Shown: positions 7,907-16,477 of the stretch, piece after piece
Position numbering within the stretch: the first letter of the stretch is position 1
How the letters are laid out: each line of letters begins with the position of its first letter
Assembly (NCBI GenBank): GCA_017538685.1
Contig: JAFYIK010000048.1
Location: 1-25,312, forward strand
DNA length: 25,312 bases
Direction: 5' to 3'
Source of the DNA: Bacteroidales bacterium
GTDB taxonomy: Bacteria; Bacteroidota; Bacteroidia; Bacteroidales; UBA932
Position numbers and translations under genes: made by a program
The notes under the pieces: generated by a model
Seen by the model: only the letters and a program-made list of their open reading frames with translations
Told to the model about the DNA's origin: nothing
Databases searched by the model: none

Positions 7907-9733
7907 TTATTCACATACACAACGGACAGACGAGCCTCTGGCAGTACGTGTGGCGTTATCCGAACGGAAAGCGGCGCCGTCGATGAACGTACATTTACCG
8001 TTCTGCAGCGAGCCGTGCTTCGCGTTCCAGATGACGGAGCGGTCTCCATTGTGGCAGTACTGTCCGCCGTTGTCGTCCATATAGCCGGCATACGGGAACA
8101 CGGCCGTGCCGATCTTGAAGTAGCCGTTGTTCATCTTGTAGACCCATTTGTCCGAACCGACCCAGGCGCCGCCGTTGATGGGCACTCGGTAGCCCGGAGG
8201 GCAAGGATCGTAGATGGACTTGACGCCGTCTTCGCCCCAGGCGAGGAAGATCTCATCCTTGTTCCAGTTCATACCTTCATTACCGCTGGGGGTATAGGTG
8301 TAGACTGTCGGGATGGCCAAGGATTCTTCAGTGGTGACAGGGCTTTCCTGCCTTGTCATCTGCACGCCAGCCATCACCATAGGAGTATTGCCCCAGCAAC
8401 CCATTCCGGGGAACGGATCCTTGCGGCCCCACTGATAGAACAGGCCGAAGGAGAGGGAGTCGACCACGCCCGTCGTCACCTCCGTGGCTGCCACGAGGGC
8501 GCCGAGGTTGCGGTCCATACCCTCAAGGTCGCCATCGCCGTAGACTCCGCCGAAGCTGTCGGTCACTATCTCGGTCGCGGGGACCCAGATGTGCCAGCTC
8601 CAGAGGATCTTGCCGTCTGCATCCTTGGCGGCAATGAGTGCGTTGCCGGGATGGAGGGTGGCGGGAGTCTTCAAGAGCACCTGCTCGCTGTCGGAGTCGT
8701 ACTCCACGGACTTCACTATGCTATTCGGAGTGACTTCCTCCAGGGTGTTCCAGGTTTCCCACAGAAGCTGCATAGAGGTAACGCCGTCGATGACCAAAGT
8801 CTTGTCGTTACCCATTACGCCGGCGAACTTATAGGTGCCGGGCTTGGTGATGACATAACTGTTGGCCGATGCCAGCGAATCCAGAGGAGTTGCGTGGTCG
8901 GTGTCCACCGGATCCTTGAGGAACTCGGTCAGGTTGCCCAGGTCGAGGACCTTACCCACCGCAGCCTTGCCGGCCACTTTGGTGGAGTAGGTCTTCGCCG
9001 TCTCGCCGTTCTTGAGGAAACGGAAGGAATAACCGCTGGGCAGGGAAATCTCACCGGCGATGAAAATCCAGTTCTCGGTCTTGCCGTCGGGAGTGATGAC
9101 GCTGCTGGAGAAGCCTGTACGGGGATTGGAAACATACTGCTTCATATTAGTCTCCTCATCCGTAAGTTTCACCTGATAATACTCATATCCGAAGGTTGCG
9201 CCCTTCCTGGATGTCAGAGTGTACGAGTCAAAACTACCGTTCACGACAAACTTGATTGCCGACGAGATGTTGACGAAATTGAATGTATTGTCCACATTGT
9301 ATGCTGCAAGCATCGGGACATTATCATCCTTGAAACCGGTGTAACAGAAGCAATGGTTTGGATTCGCCGTTGCCGAAGCCGGATATGATGCATAGAGGGT
9401 ACACTCGCGGTCGGCGCTCTTGTAGGGATGGAGCCCATCCACGGTGAGTGTCGCTATCTTGCCGGTAGCGTCGATATCGCCTGCAGAGAGTTTTACCACG
9501 ACCTGTTCCTTGGCGTATTCGCCGTGGACCACGATCTCATCACCATCAACCCATTGCTTTTTCGACAGGCAAAGGTCGTCCGCCGGAAGAACGAAGCTGA
9601 GGGATAGGGAAACTGCGGGTTCCGGTTCCGGCTTAACCGGCGTATCCGGGTTTTCCGGTTCTGCCGGGGTCGGGTTGCAACCGAACAATAATGCGCCCGC
9701 AAGGAGTAATGCTATTTTATATACTGTCTTCAT
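7907..9733 (-). CDS. Fimbrillin-like lipoprotein with C-terminal FISUMP domain
   Basis: A 608-residue lipoprotein (lipobox LFGC, Cys19) with a Pro/Glu linker to about residue 40. Residues about 41-272 resemble the fimbrillin-like (Mfa/FimA-type) fold: WVDGDEIVV at 61-69, CTLYASYP at 111-118, FNFVNISSAIKFVV at 151-164. Residues about 289-608 repeat the module of the next gene: SYVITKPGTYKF, GNALIAAKD..GKILWSWHIW, MDRNLGALVA, YQWGRKDPFPG and YDPCPPGYRVP (about 508 onward), ending in paired cysteines near RCVCE. The open frame allows a TTG start at 9748, but the ATG at 9733 begins a clean signal peptide and leaves an 18-bp gap, so I prefer it. No enzyme motif is seen; a surface adhesin or glycan-binding role within the PUL is inferred. 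Confidence 0.85.
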   Translation of the reverse strand: MKTVYKIALLLAGALLFGCNPTPAEPENPDTPVKPEPEPAVSLSLSFVLPADDLCLSKKQWVDGDEIVVHGEYAKEQVVVKLSAGDIDATGKIATLTVDGLHPYKSADRECTLYASYPASATANPNHCFCYTGFKDDNVPMLAAYNVDNTFNFVNISSAIKFVVNGSFDSYTLTSRKGATFGYEYYQVKLTDEETNMKQYVSNPRTGFSSSVITPDGKTENWIFIAGEISLPSGYSFRFLKNGETAKTYSTKVAGKAAVGKVLDLGNLTEFLKDPVDTDHATPLDSLASANSYVITKPGTYKFAGVMGNDKTLVIDGVTSMQLLWETWNTLEEVTPNSIVKSVEYDSDSEQVLLKTPATLHPGNALIAAKDADGKILWSWHIWVPATEIVTDSFGGVYGDGDLEGMDRNLGALVAATEVTTGVVDSLSFGLFYQWGRKDPFPGMGCWGNTPMVMAGVQMTRQESPVTTEESLAIPTVYTYTPSGNEGMNWNKDEIFLAWGEDGVKSIYDPCPPGYRVPINGGAWVGSDKWVYKMNNGYFKIGTAVFPYAGYMDDNGGQYCHNGDRSVIWNAKHGSLQNGKCTFIDGAAFRSDNATRTARGSSVRCVCE

Positions 9734-9751
9734 AAGTGTGCGCTTCAATTG

Positions 9752-11314
9752 TTAGTCTCCCCAGTTGACTGGTGCGGAATATTCATATTTTTCGAGAGTG
9801 CCCTGTCCACCGTCATCCACTTCTATGTAAGTGTTGAACTCGCTTCCCCACTTCACGTTGTACATAACCTTGTCGGCGCTCGTGAACGAACTCACGAAGA
9901 CGTCGTCGAGGTAGAACGACACCGTGCAGTACTCGGAATCGATGATAGGCATAAAGCTGTAGGTGATCTTGTGAGTGCCCGTAGGATCGAAATCGACATT
10001 ATTCATCTTAGGGGCGGTGTTCTCACTGTCCGTACCGGTGTTGAAGCCAATGGAAGTATATCCTTCCGTCTCGGATTGTACCGCGAGGTAATATTTTACC
10101 TCCTGACCCGCGCCGAATGCGAAGAGGGTCTTCATACGTCCTTCACTTCCCGGAGTCGTGCTCATATCTTTCCAGTAGAATGAATAATCTCCGAAAGGAA
10201 GGTTCTTCTGGATTTTCACGCCGTTGGGAAGCTGCATTGCCGAGCCGACAGCGACGCCGTGGCCGGTGCCCTGCTCCTTCCAGGTGTTGTACTCCGTCTG
10301 GTTGAACAAGGTCACCACAGGAGTGACTTTGTAGCCCTGCTTCACTTCCACGTCGCGCTCTGCGACATAGTCTCCTGCGCTGGCCGCAACGGTGGCGATC
10401 CTGATATCCGCATAACGGAGAACCTCTCCTTCGTTAACCTTTAAGGTGAGCTTGACGGTATCCGGACCGGTGTAGTTTGTCTTTTCGACAGAGAACCAGT
10501 CGTCCGTCTCGCTCTTCTGCACAGTCCACGAAGAGTTACTGTTCACGAATATCTCGGCCTTAGTCTGGTTGTAACCGACACGGAGCTTGAGCTGGGAGAC
10601 TTCCAGCAGAACGCCCGCCTGGGTGAATGTGACCCTGGCGCTTTCCACATCGTTCCTGTCGTAAAGTGCGAGAGTGGCTTGGCGCTGCTCTTCAGGATTG
10701 TCCGTGACAGCCACGGTAATGTTGCCGTCGCCTTCGCCCGTAGCACCGTTTGCAATGGATATCCAGCGGACCTTGTCCCCTTTCTTAAGGGTAACGCTGT
10801 CAGTGCCGTCGATGAACCTGGCCGACCATTTCTGGTTGGACTCCACTTTCACGATGTAATTGTTGCTGGCCTTAGTAGGAGCCTGGGCGGTTTTGTCCAC
10901 CTTAAGGAACGCAGTGCCCTTCTGATGCACCTTGACCTTCTTGCCCAGCCAGTAGTCGCTTCGTATCTCGATGACATCGTCGCGGTCGTCGAGCTGATCG
11001 TTGTCGTAGTACTGGACGTGCACAATAGTCTTCGGGGCCTGTCCGGTGTGGACCAGATCAGGATCCTCACCCTCGCCCTCCTCGATGTCGATCATACACC
11101 ATTCGGGGTGCTGGGTGGTCACGGTCCAGGGATCCGTGGAGGTAATCGTTATCGTGATGCCCCTCGGAGAAATGGCGTCCAGCTCGTAACTGTCGTCCAC
11201 CCTGTAGCGAAGATCTACGATCTTCTGCGGGGTTTCCGGCTTGTCGGGCTGGCAACCCCACAGTCCCGGAATCAGGACTGCAAGGACCGATATTATGTTA
11301 AATACTCTTTTCAT
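9752..11314 (-). CDS. Multi-BACON-domain lipoprotein, probable surface glycan-binding protein
   Basis: A 520-residue lipoprotein (lipobox LWGC, Cys21, then an acidic tail QPDKPE). Three consecutive immunoglobulin-like BACON-type repeats can be traced: about 40-134 (DPWTVTTQHPEW ... KVKVHQKG), about 137-234 (NQKWSARF ... WISI ... ARVTFTQAG) and about 237-328 (SSWTVQKS..DDWFSV ... RDVEVKQG). The C-terminal 190 residues (331-520) are a different, beta-rich region with GVKIQKNLPFGDYSFYW and HKITYSFMP...CTVSFYLDDVFVSSF, which looks like a concanavalin-type sandwich but is not firmly recognisable. In other PULs this position after susD often holds a surface glycan-binding protein, which is the role inferred here. 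The ATG at 11314 is preferred to an upstream TTG (11329), giving a normal signal peptide and a 17-bp gap. Confidence 0.85.
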   Translation of the reverse strand: MKRVFNIISVLAVLIPGLWGCQPDKPETPQKIVDLRYRVDDSYELDAISPRGITITITSTDPWTVTTQHPEWCMIDIEEGEGEDPDLVHTGQAPKTIVHVQYYDNDQLDDRDDVIEIRSDYWLGKKVKVHQKGTAFLKVDKTAQAPTKASNNYIVKVESNQKWSARFIDGTDSVTLKKGDKVRWISIANGATGEGDGNITVAVTDNPEEQRQATLALYDRNDVESARVTFTQAGVLLEVSQLKLRVGYNQTKAEIFVNSNSSWTVQKSETDDWFSVEKTNYTGPDTVKLTLKVNEGEVLRYADIRIATVAASAGDYVAERDVEVKQGYKVTPVVTLFNQTEYNTWKEQGTGHGVAVGSAMQLPNGVKIQKNLPFGDYSFYWKDMSTTPGSEGRMKTLFAFGAGQEVKYYLAVQSETEGYTSIGFNTGTDSENTAPKMNNVDFDPTGTHKITYSFMPIIDSEYCTVSFYLDDVFVSSFTSADKVMYNVKWGSEFNTYIEVDDGGQGTLEKYEYSAPVNWGD

Positions 11315-11331
11315 AACTAATTCCGGCAAAG

Positions 11332-11994
11332 TTATACACCTGCTTGTGTCACTTCGAAGGTTTTGATCTCGTCACCTGCAGCGATGGTCACATTGCCCTT
11401 GCGCTCGGCACCCGTGTTGGCTGCCGCAGTGACGGAGATGTGATGCGCGACGCCGTCGCCAAGGCCCTCTGCGAGGGAGATTGTGAGCCAGTCAGCGTCT
11501 GTGGTGATGGTCCAGTCCATATTGGACGTGATGGAGAAAGTGAGCGGGCCGCCTGCCGCGACATACGACTTGGACGGGGGAACCACCTGAAGGGAGGTCT
11601 TGCGGATCTGCTTCACCTTGATGATGGTGAAACTATCGATTCCGTCTCCGGCCAGGGTGATGGTGGCCTCACGGTCTTCCAGTGTGTCATTGGCCTGCGG
11701 GGTCACCACGATGTCCGCGATAAGACCGGCAGAGGCACTTGACGAAGGAGTCAAAGCGAGCCATTCCGATCCCTCCGAACGCCTGATGGTCCACGGAGTG
11801 TTTGCGCTCACGTTGAATGTGAACGGCTGGGGCGCGACTGCGGGAATATTATAGGTAGCCAATGCGTCACAGTCCATACGGAGCGACGCCGCCGCCTGTG
11901 CGGGAGTCACTTGCGTGTCGACCTCATACATCTGGCAGGATGCCAGGGCAACGAGCACCGACAGGCTTGCAAAAATTCTGATTATAGTTTTCAT
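11332..11994 (-). CDS. Small lipoprotein with two BACON domains
   Basis: A 220-residue lipoprotein (lipobox LASC, Cys20, followed by QMYEVDTQ). Almost the whole mature chain consists of two BACON domains: about 52-132 (TFNVSANTPWTI ... WLALTPSSSASA ... IIKVKQI) and about 134-220 (GPLTFSITSNMDWTITTDADWLTIS in two blocks ... KTFEVTQAGV). The pattern of S/T-x(2-3)-W-T-I, then D-W-L-x-[IL], then a final strand ending in Q is characteristic. There is no other domain, so the protein is either a compact binding protein or a spacer partner for the SusCD-2 complex. It lies 29 bp after the susD-2 stop. The frame extends upstream to an ATG at 12030, but that would overlap the susD stop and spoil the signal peptide; the ATG at 11994 is used. 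Confidence 0.86.
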   Translation of the reverse strand: MKTIIRIFASLSVLVALASCQMYEVDTQVTPAQAAASLRMDCDALATYNIPAVAPQPFTFNVSANTPWTIRRSEGSEWLALTPSSSASAGLIADIVVTPQANDTLEDREATITLAGDGIDSFTIIKVKQIRKTSLQVVPPSKSYVAAGGPLTFSITSNMDWTITTDADWLTISLAEGLGDGVAHHISVTAAANTGAERKGNVTIAAGDEIKTFEVTQAGV

Positions 11995-12023
11995 ATGGCG
12001 TTTGTTTTTATTCGTGTGACAGA

Positions 12024-13703
12024 CTACCATCCGGTATTCTGGGGATTAAGGTTCGGATTACAGAAGAGTTCGCTCTGAGGGATAGGATATAGATACATCT
12101 TCTCGGCCCAGGGGCGGGTCTCCACATTCTTAAGGCTGTACTGGAAGTTGTTGCCTTCCTTCACGATTTCCACACCATTGATCTGGGTCTGTGTGGTCGG
12201 GGCAATCATCCAGCGGCGGACATCCCAGAAACGATGGTCTTCGAATGCGAACTCGACTCTCCATTCGCGCTGAACCGCATCGCGGAAATTGTCCTTATTC
12301 ATCGTGGTCACATTCGGCATAGTGGCGTTGGCCCTGACGAGGTTCAAGGCAGTGCGCGCACTCATCGTGAGTTCGTCGTCAGTACCGTCCGGACCAAGGC
12401 ACTCGTTCGCCGCTTCGGCGTAGCTCAGAAGGATCTCCGCGTAGCGGAAGACCACCCTTTGGTGCTTGAACTCGTGTTCATCTTCACGGACGAACGAAGA
12501 CTCGGGATTCACGAACTTCTTGAGGTAGTAACCGGTCACCGTGCACAGACCGCTGCGGGTGGCGCTGTAGTCCTGGCCGCCCACATATGTCTCGATGGTC
12601 GAGCCCTTGAACGCCATACCGTTGGCGAGGATGGTGCGGGCGAAACGGGGATCACGGCCTTCGTAAGGAGTCGTGATGTCGAAATCCGGATCGTCGGTCT
12701 GCCATCCGTTGGCGCCGAGGACAATGTCGTAGCCGCCGAGGGTCTGGAAAGCATCCACCAGGTTCTGGGTAGGATAAGTTCCGGACATCGAAGTCCTGCG
12801 TCCGTAGGTGAAACGCACCGGGAAGTTGTACTTCTCGAAGCTGTAGTCCTCAGAACGCATAATGCAGAATATCACCTCGGGAGATGCGACTATGTCGTTC
12901 AGGAAAGCCGGATCAAGAGAATAGATGTTGGCATTGATAAGGTCGAGAGCGGCCTTTGCGGCAGCCTTCCACTTCGCGGCATCGCCTGTGGGGTTGTGCA
13001 GCGGGCTGGCCGCATAGAGCAGCGCCCTTGACTTGAGAGCCATCGCAAAGCCCTTGGTCACACGGCCGAAATCATTGTCCAATTCGGTGGTCATATAACT
13101 CTTCGGCAGGGAATCGAGGCACTCGTTGCATTCGGTAACGATGAAATCGATCGCCTGGTCGAACGGAGTCTTGGGAATGGAATTGGCCTCCTCGATGGTG
13201 AGCATCTTCTCCGGGATGGGGATGTCGCCGTAGCGGCGGGCGAGCTCAAAGAGGTAGAACGCCCTCAGCACACGCGCCTGATAGGGATAGAGGTGCATCT
13301 GAGCCATCTGGTTGTCGTACTTGATGTCGTACTGGTAGATTGTCAGGTCCACCGTCTTGATGGACTCAAGGAACTCGTTGGCCGAGCGTATGGCATTATA
13401 GAGATCCCACTTGGTGTCCACCGTGTTGATGGCGCTCCAGTTGCCGTTGCCGAAGCGCTGCACGCTGCCCTCGGGATCACCGAATTCAGCGTCGTCGCAG
13501 CCGCATTCGCGCATTGCATCGCTCACAGCCACTATGTCCTTGTCGGGCATATAGCCGTAGATGTTGGTCATCATCGCCTTCACGTTGGAGAAGGTGCTGT
13601 ACATATCAGAGCGGGTGTAGTCTCCGGAAGTTTCGTCGAAATCCAGGAAGTTGCATCCTGCTGCGAGGATCACAACCGATAATATTGCAAATAACTTTTT
13701 CAT
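12024..13703 (-). CDS. SusD/RagB-family starch-binding-like lipoprotein (pair 2)
   Basis: A 559-residue lipoprotein (lipobox LAAGC, Cys17, then NFLDFDETSGDY) of the usual SusD length. It carries the family landmarks: early helical TPR-like part (YSTFSNVKAMMTNIYGYM, WDLYNAIRSANEFLES), the YQARVLRAFYLFELARRYGDIPIPE block around residues 147-175, and the C-terminal RYAEILLSYAEAANE ... REWRVEFAFEDHRFWDVRRW ... LYPIPQSELFCNPNLNPQNTGW ending. SusD proteins cap the SusC barrel and help capture oligosaccharides at the cell surface. It lies 13 bp after the short SusC-2 gene, so the two form a pair. Confidence 0.95.
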   Translation of the reverse strand: MKKLFAILSVVILAAGCNFLDFDETSGDYTRSDMYSTFSNVKAMMTNIYGYMPDKDIVAVSDAMRECGCDDAEFGDPEGSVQRFGNGNWSAINTVDTKWDLYNAIRSANEFLESIKTVDLTIYQYDIKYDNQMAQMHLYPYQARVLRAFYLFELARRYGDIPIPEKMLTIEEANSIPKTPFDQAIDFIVTECNECLDSLPKSYMTTELDNDFGRVTKGFAMALKSRALLYAASPLHNPTGDAAKWKAAAKAALDLINANIYSLDPAFLNDIVASPEVIFCIMRSEDYSFEKYNFPVRFTYGRRTSMSGTYPTQNLVDAFQTLGGYDIVLGANGWQTDDPDFDITTPYEGRDPRFARTILANGMAFKGSTIETYVGGQDYSATRSGLCTVTGYYLKKFVNPESSFVREDEHEFKHQRVVFRYAEILLSYAEAANECLGPDGTDDELTMSARTALNLVRANATMPNVTTMNKDNFRDAVQREWRVEFAFEDHRFWDVRRWMIAPTTQTQINGVEIVKEGNNFQYSLKNVETRPWAEKMYLYPIPQSELFCNPNLNPQNTGW

Positions 13704-13716
13704 ATCGTTTCCCGGT

Positions 13717-16458
13717 TTAGAAGTTGAACTTTACGCCGGCCCAGATGACTCTGGTGGTGGGATAATAGGCTCCCAACTGCTCGGGATCGGCAAAGCCGAT
13801 GTTGTCCAGCGAGAACACGTTGGTCGCGTTGAGAGAAACGGTGGCGTCGCACACCTTCAGCAGGCTGCGGGGCACGTCGTAGGATATGCCTATGTTGCGC
13901 AGCTTGAGGAAGGAGCCGTCGCGGTACCAGAGGGAGTTGTCACGATAGTTGTTGTCGTTCTCCATCGTGGTAAGGCGAGGCATAGTGGCGATGTCCGCCG
14001 TCTGAGGAGTCCAGAACACTTCCCTTGAAAGGAAGGTGTCAGAAATGGTGCCGTTATTAACCAGCGGCTGATACAGAGGGCTGTCCAGCAGCGAAATGGT
14101 GTAGCCGGTGAGACCCTGGAAGTCGGCGAAGAACTTGAGCGCCCTCCACTGGAGATTCACTCCGAAGCCGAACTGGAGGAGAGGAATCGATGTGGAACCG
14201 AACATCCTGACCTTGTCCTGGCTGTCGATGACGCCGTCCAGGTTCTGGTCGCGGTACTTAAGGTCGCCGGGGCGGATGTCGCCAAAGGTCTGGCGCGGCG
14301 AATTGTTGATCTCGTACTGGCTCTGGAAGATGCCGATAACCTCGAGACCATAGGCCTGGCCCACGCGGTTGCCGGAGTGGTAGAGGTAATCATACGGCTG
14401 GTAGGCCTGGCCGTCGTCTATCACCTTGGTGAAGAGCCAGGATGCATTCGCATCCACTCCGTAGGAGAACTCCCCTATCTTGTCGCCCCAGTCGATACCC
14501 AGGTCGATGCCTTTATATTTGTTTTCGCCTTGGCTCTGCTTGTTCACGGAAATACCGAGAACGCCGGAGATATTGGAGGCGCTGATATAGATGTTCCGGC
14601 GATCCTCGGCGAAGACCTCGGCATCGATGCCCAGCCTGCGGTCCAGCAGACGGACTTCCGAACCGAAGGTGATCTTCTTCGAAAGTTCGGGCGCGAGGGT
14701 AAGCGCCGCCATATTTCCTTCCGCGCGGCCGGAGGTGCTTGTGCCGTCCGTACCGAAGCGGTAGCTGTGGCCGTTGGAGGAGCCGTAGACCTGGCGATAG
14801 AGTTCGTGGGTGAGATCGTCGTCCATACCGGACATACCCGCGGATCCGTAGACCTTCAAGTAGGTCTCGCCGTCCAGAAGTATCGCCGCCAGATTGACGG
14901 CCGGATAGAAGGTGAAGCGGCTGCCCTTCGGGAGATAGGCGCTACCGGAGTAGTTCATCACCACGTCGGCGAACACTTTGTGCTTCCAGTTGTAGCTTGC
15001 GGTGACGAGCATTTCCTGGGTCTTGGAGGAGGCATTGCGCTCGTTTTCGATCCGGGAACGCTGGCGGTACGCGAGATGGCTCTCGAAATGGTGGTCTTCC
15101 GTGTTCTTTTCCCAGTTCAATCTGGCCTGAAGCTCGAAATTCATCCTCAGGGAGTTGAACCAGTGGTCGAAATCCACCACTTTGGAATCGATTCCGTACC
15201 ATTTCTGGTTGGTGACGAGATACTGCTTGCCGTCGGCTGCGGCTATCATAGGATTAAGCTCGGAATAACGGAACTCTTTCTCCGCCACTTCCGTCATCTT
15301 GCCGATGTAGTCGAAGGCCACTGAAACGTCTGCCGAGAGGCCATTCACGAGCGGGCTGAGATCCTGACGGAGATTCACGTCCGCAAGGACCTTGGTCTGC
15401 GAGTACTGGTGCTGGCCGGATTCACGCAGGATGGCCACCGGGTTGTTGGCTCCATAGAGGGAGCTTCCGCCGTACGAACCGTCGGCCTGCTTGATGGGGA
15501 ACGCGGCCGAAGGGAGACCGTAGATGATCTTCTCCAATCTGGTGTCCCAGTTGGGAGTGTTGAACTCCGACAGGCGGGCCATAACGCCGATCTTCATCGC
15601 GGTGTAGTCCGTGATGTTCACATCCACATTGGAGCGGATGCCCAGACGGTTGTCGTAGGTGTTCGCGTTGTAGCGGTCGTCGGAATCCGGACGGACGTAG
15701 AGCGCGTTGTCCTTCAGATAATCCACAGCCGTGAAGTATTTGAAGTTGCGGTTGCCTCCGGTGAAGGTGAACTGGGCACGGTGGTTGTCGCCGTGGTCAC
15801 GATAAATCTCGTTCCACCAGTCTACATTAGGATAGGCATAGGGATAAGTGCCTTTCTGGAAGGCATCCAGCTCGAGGGCTGAATAGCGGGCCTCGAGACC
15901 GTCCAGTGCACGGGCCTGGTTCACCATAAGCGCGTAGGTGTACGCGTCGGAGAACTCCGGAGTGCGGGTTGCGGTTGCAAGGCCGTACTGGTACTTCGCA
16001 GTGACGTGCAGAGGGGTCGACTTGCCGCGCTTTGTGGTGATGTTCACCACTCCGTTGGCGCCCTTGACGCCGTAAAGCGCAGCTGCAGCCGCGTCAGTAA
16101 GAACGGTCACCGACTCGATTTCAGTGCCTGTGATGTCGCTGAGATCCCTGGGGAAACCGTCCACGAGAACGAGAGGGCTGCGGCCGTGGAGGCGGAGCTT
16201 GGACTGATTCTCCTCGCTCCTTCCGGTGCCCTGCTTGACCCAAAGTCCGGAGAACTGTCCGTAGAGCGCCTTGGCGATGTCCACCTCGGGACTCTTGTCG
16301 AACAGCGACGCATCACCGCCGGCAGAGCTTCGGGCCATCAGCCGGAAGGAGTTCCCCAGCACGATGGAATCCATCTGCGAGAGTTCCGCCTGTTCCTGGG
16401 CCGATGCCGCGACTCCGGCAAGAAGCGTTATAATTATATATATAAAGTATCTTTTCAT
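13717..16458 (-). CDS. Short SusC/RagA-type TonB-dependent transporter lacking the N-terminal regulatory domain (pair 2)
   Basis: A 913-residue outer-membrane TonB-dependent transporter. The signal peptide ends ASA-Q near residue 21. The plug follows at about residues 50-150 (PLVLVDGFPRD, IESVTVLTDAAAAALYG, KGANGVVNITTKRG), then the beta-barrel ending in the aromatic C-terminus GVKFNF. Unlike the upstream SusC-1, it has no carboxypeptidase-regulatory-like domain between the signal peptide and the plug; only about 30 residues, with MDSIVLG as a possible TonB-box-like stretch at 29-35, intervene. The 19-bp gap to the preceding susD holds no remnant of a missing domain, so the protein appears naturally short rather than damaged. 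The frame is open throughout. It probably imports oligosaccharides with its SusD partner. Confidence 0.93.
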   Translation of the reverse strand: MKRYFIYIIITLLAGVAASAQEQAELSQMDSIVLGNSFRLMARSSAGGDASLFDKSPEVDIAKALYGQFSGLWVKQGTGRSEENQSKLRLHGRSPLVLVDGFPRDLSDITGTEIESVTVLTDAAAAALYGVKGANGVVNITTKRGKSTPLHVTAKYQYGLATATRTPEFSDAYTYALMVNQARALDGLEARYSALELDAFQKGTYPYAYPNVDWWNEIYRDHGDNHRAQFTFTGGNRNFKYFTAVDYLKDNALYVRPDSDDRYNANTYDNRLGIRSNVDVNITDYTAMKIGVMARLSEFNTPNWDTRLEKIIYGLPSAAFPIKQADGSYGGSSLYGANNPVAILRESGQHQYSQTKVLADVNLRQDLSPLVNGLSADVSVAFDYIGKMTEVAEKEFRYSELNPMIAAADGKQYLVTNQKWYGIDSKVVDFDHWFNSLRMNFELQARLNWEKNTEDHHFESHLAYRQRSRIENERNASSKTQEMLVTASYNWKHKVFADVVMNYSGSAYLPKGSRFTFYPAVNLAAILLDGETYLKVYGSAGMSGMDDDLTHELYRQVYGSSNGHSYRFGTDGTSTSGRAEGNMAALTLAPELSKKITFGSEVRLLDRRLGIDAEVFAEDRRNIYISASNISGVLGISVNKQSQGENKYKGIDLGIDWGDKIGEFSYGVDANASWLFTKVIDDGQAYQPYDYLYHSGNRVGQAYGLEVIGIFQSQYEINNSPRQTFGDIRPGDLKYRDQNLDGVIDSQDKVRMFGSTSIPLLQFGFGVNLQWRALKFFADFQGLTGYTISLLDSPLYQPLVNNGTISDTFLSREVFWTPQTADIATMPRLTTMENDNNYRDNSLWYRDGSFLKLRNIGISYDVPRSLLKVCDATVSLNATNVFSLDNIGFADPEQLGAYYPTTRVIWAGVKFNF

Positions 16459-16477
16459 ATTCGGGTACTATTTTAGA

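Noticed and set aside
13717..16458. SusC-2 as a truncated pseudogene
   Set aside because: Signal peptide, plug and C-terminal aromatic barrel end are all present in one open frame, and its SusD partner follows at 13 bp.
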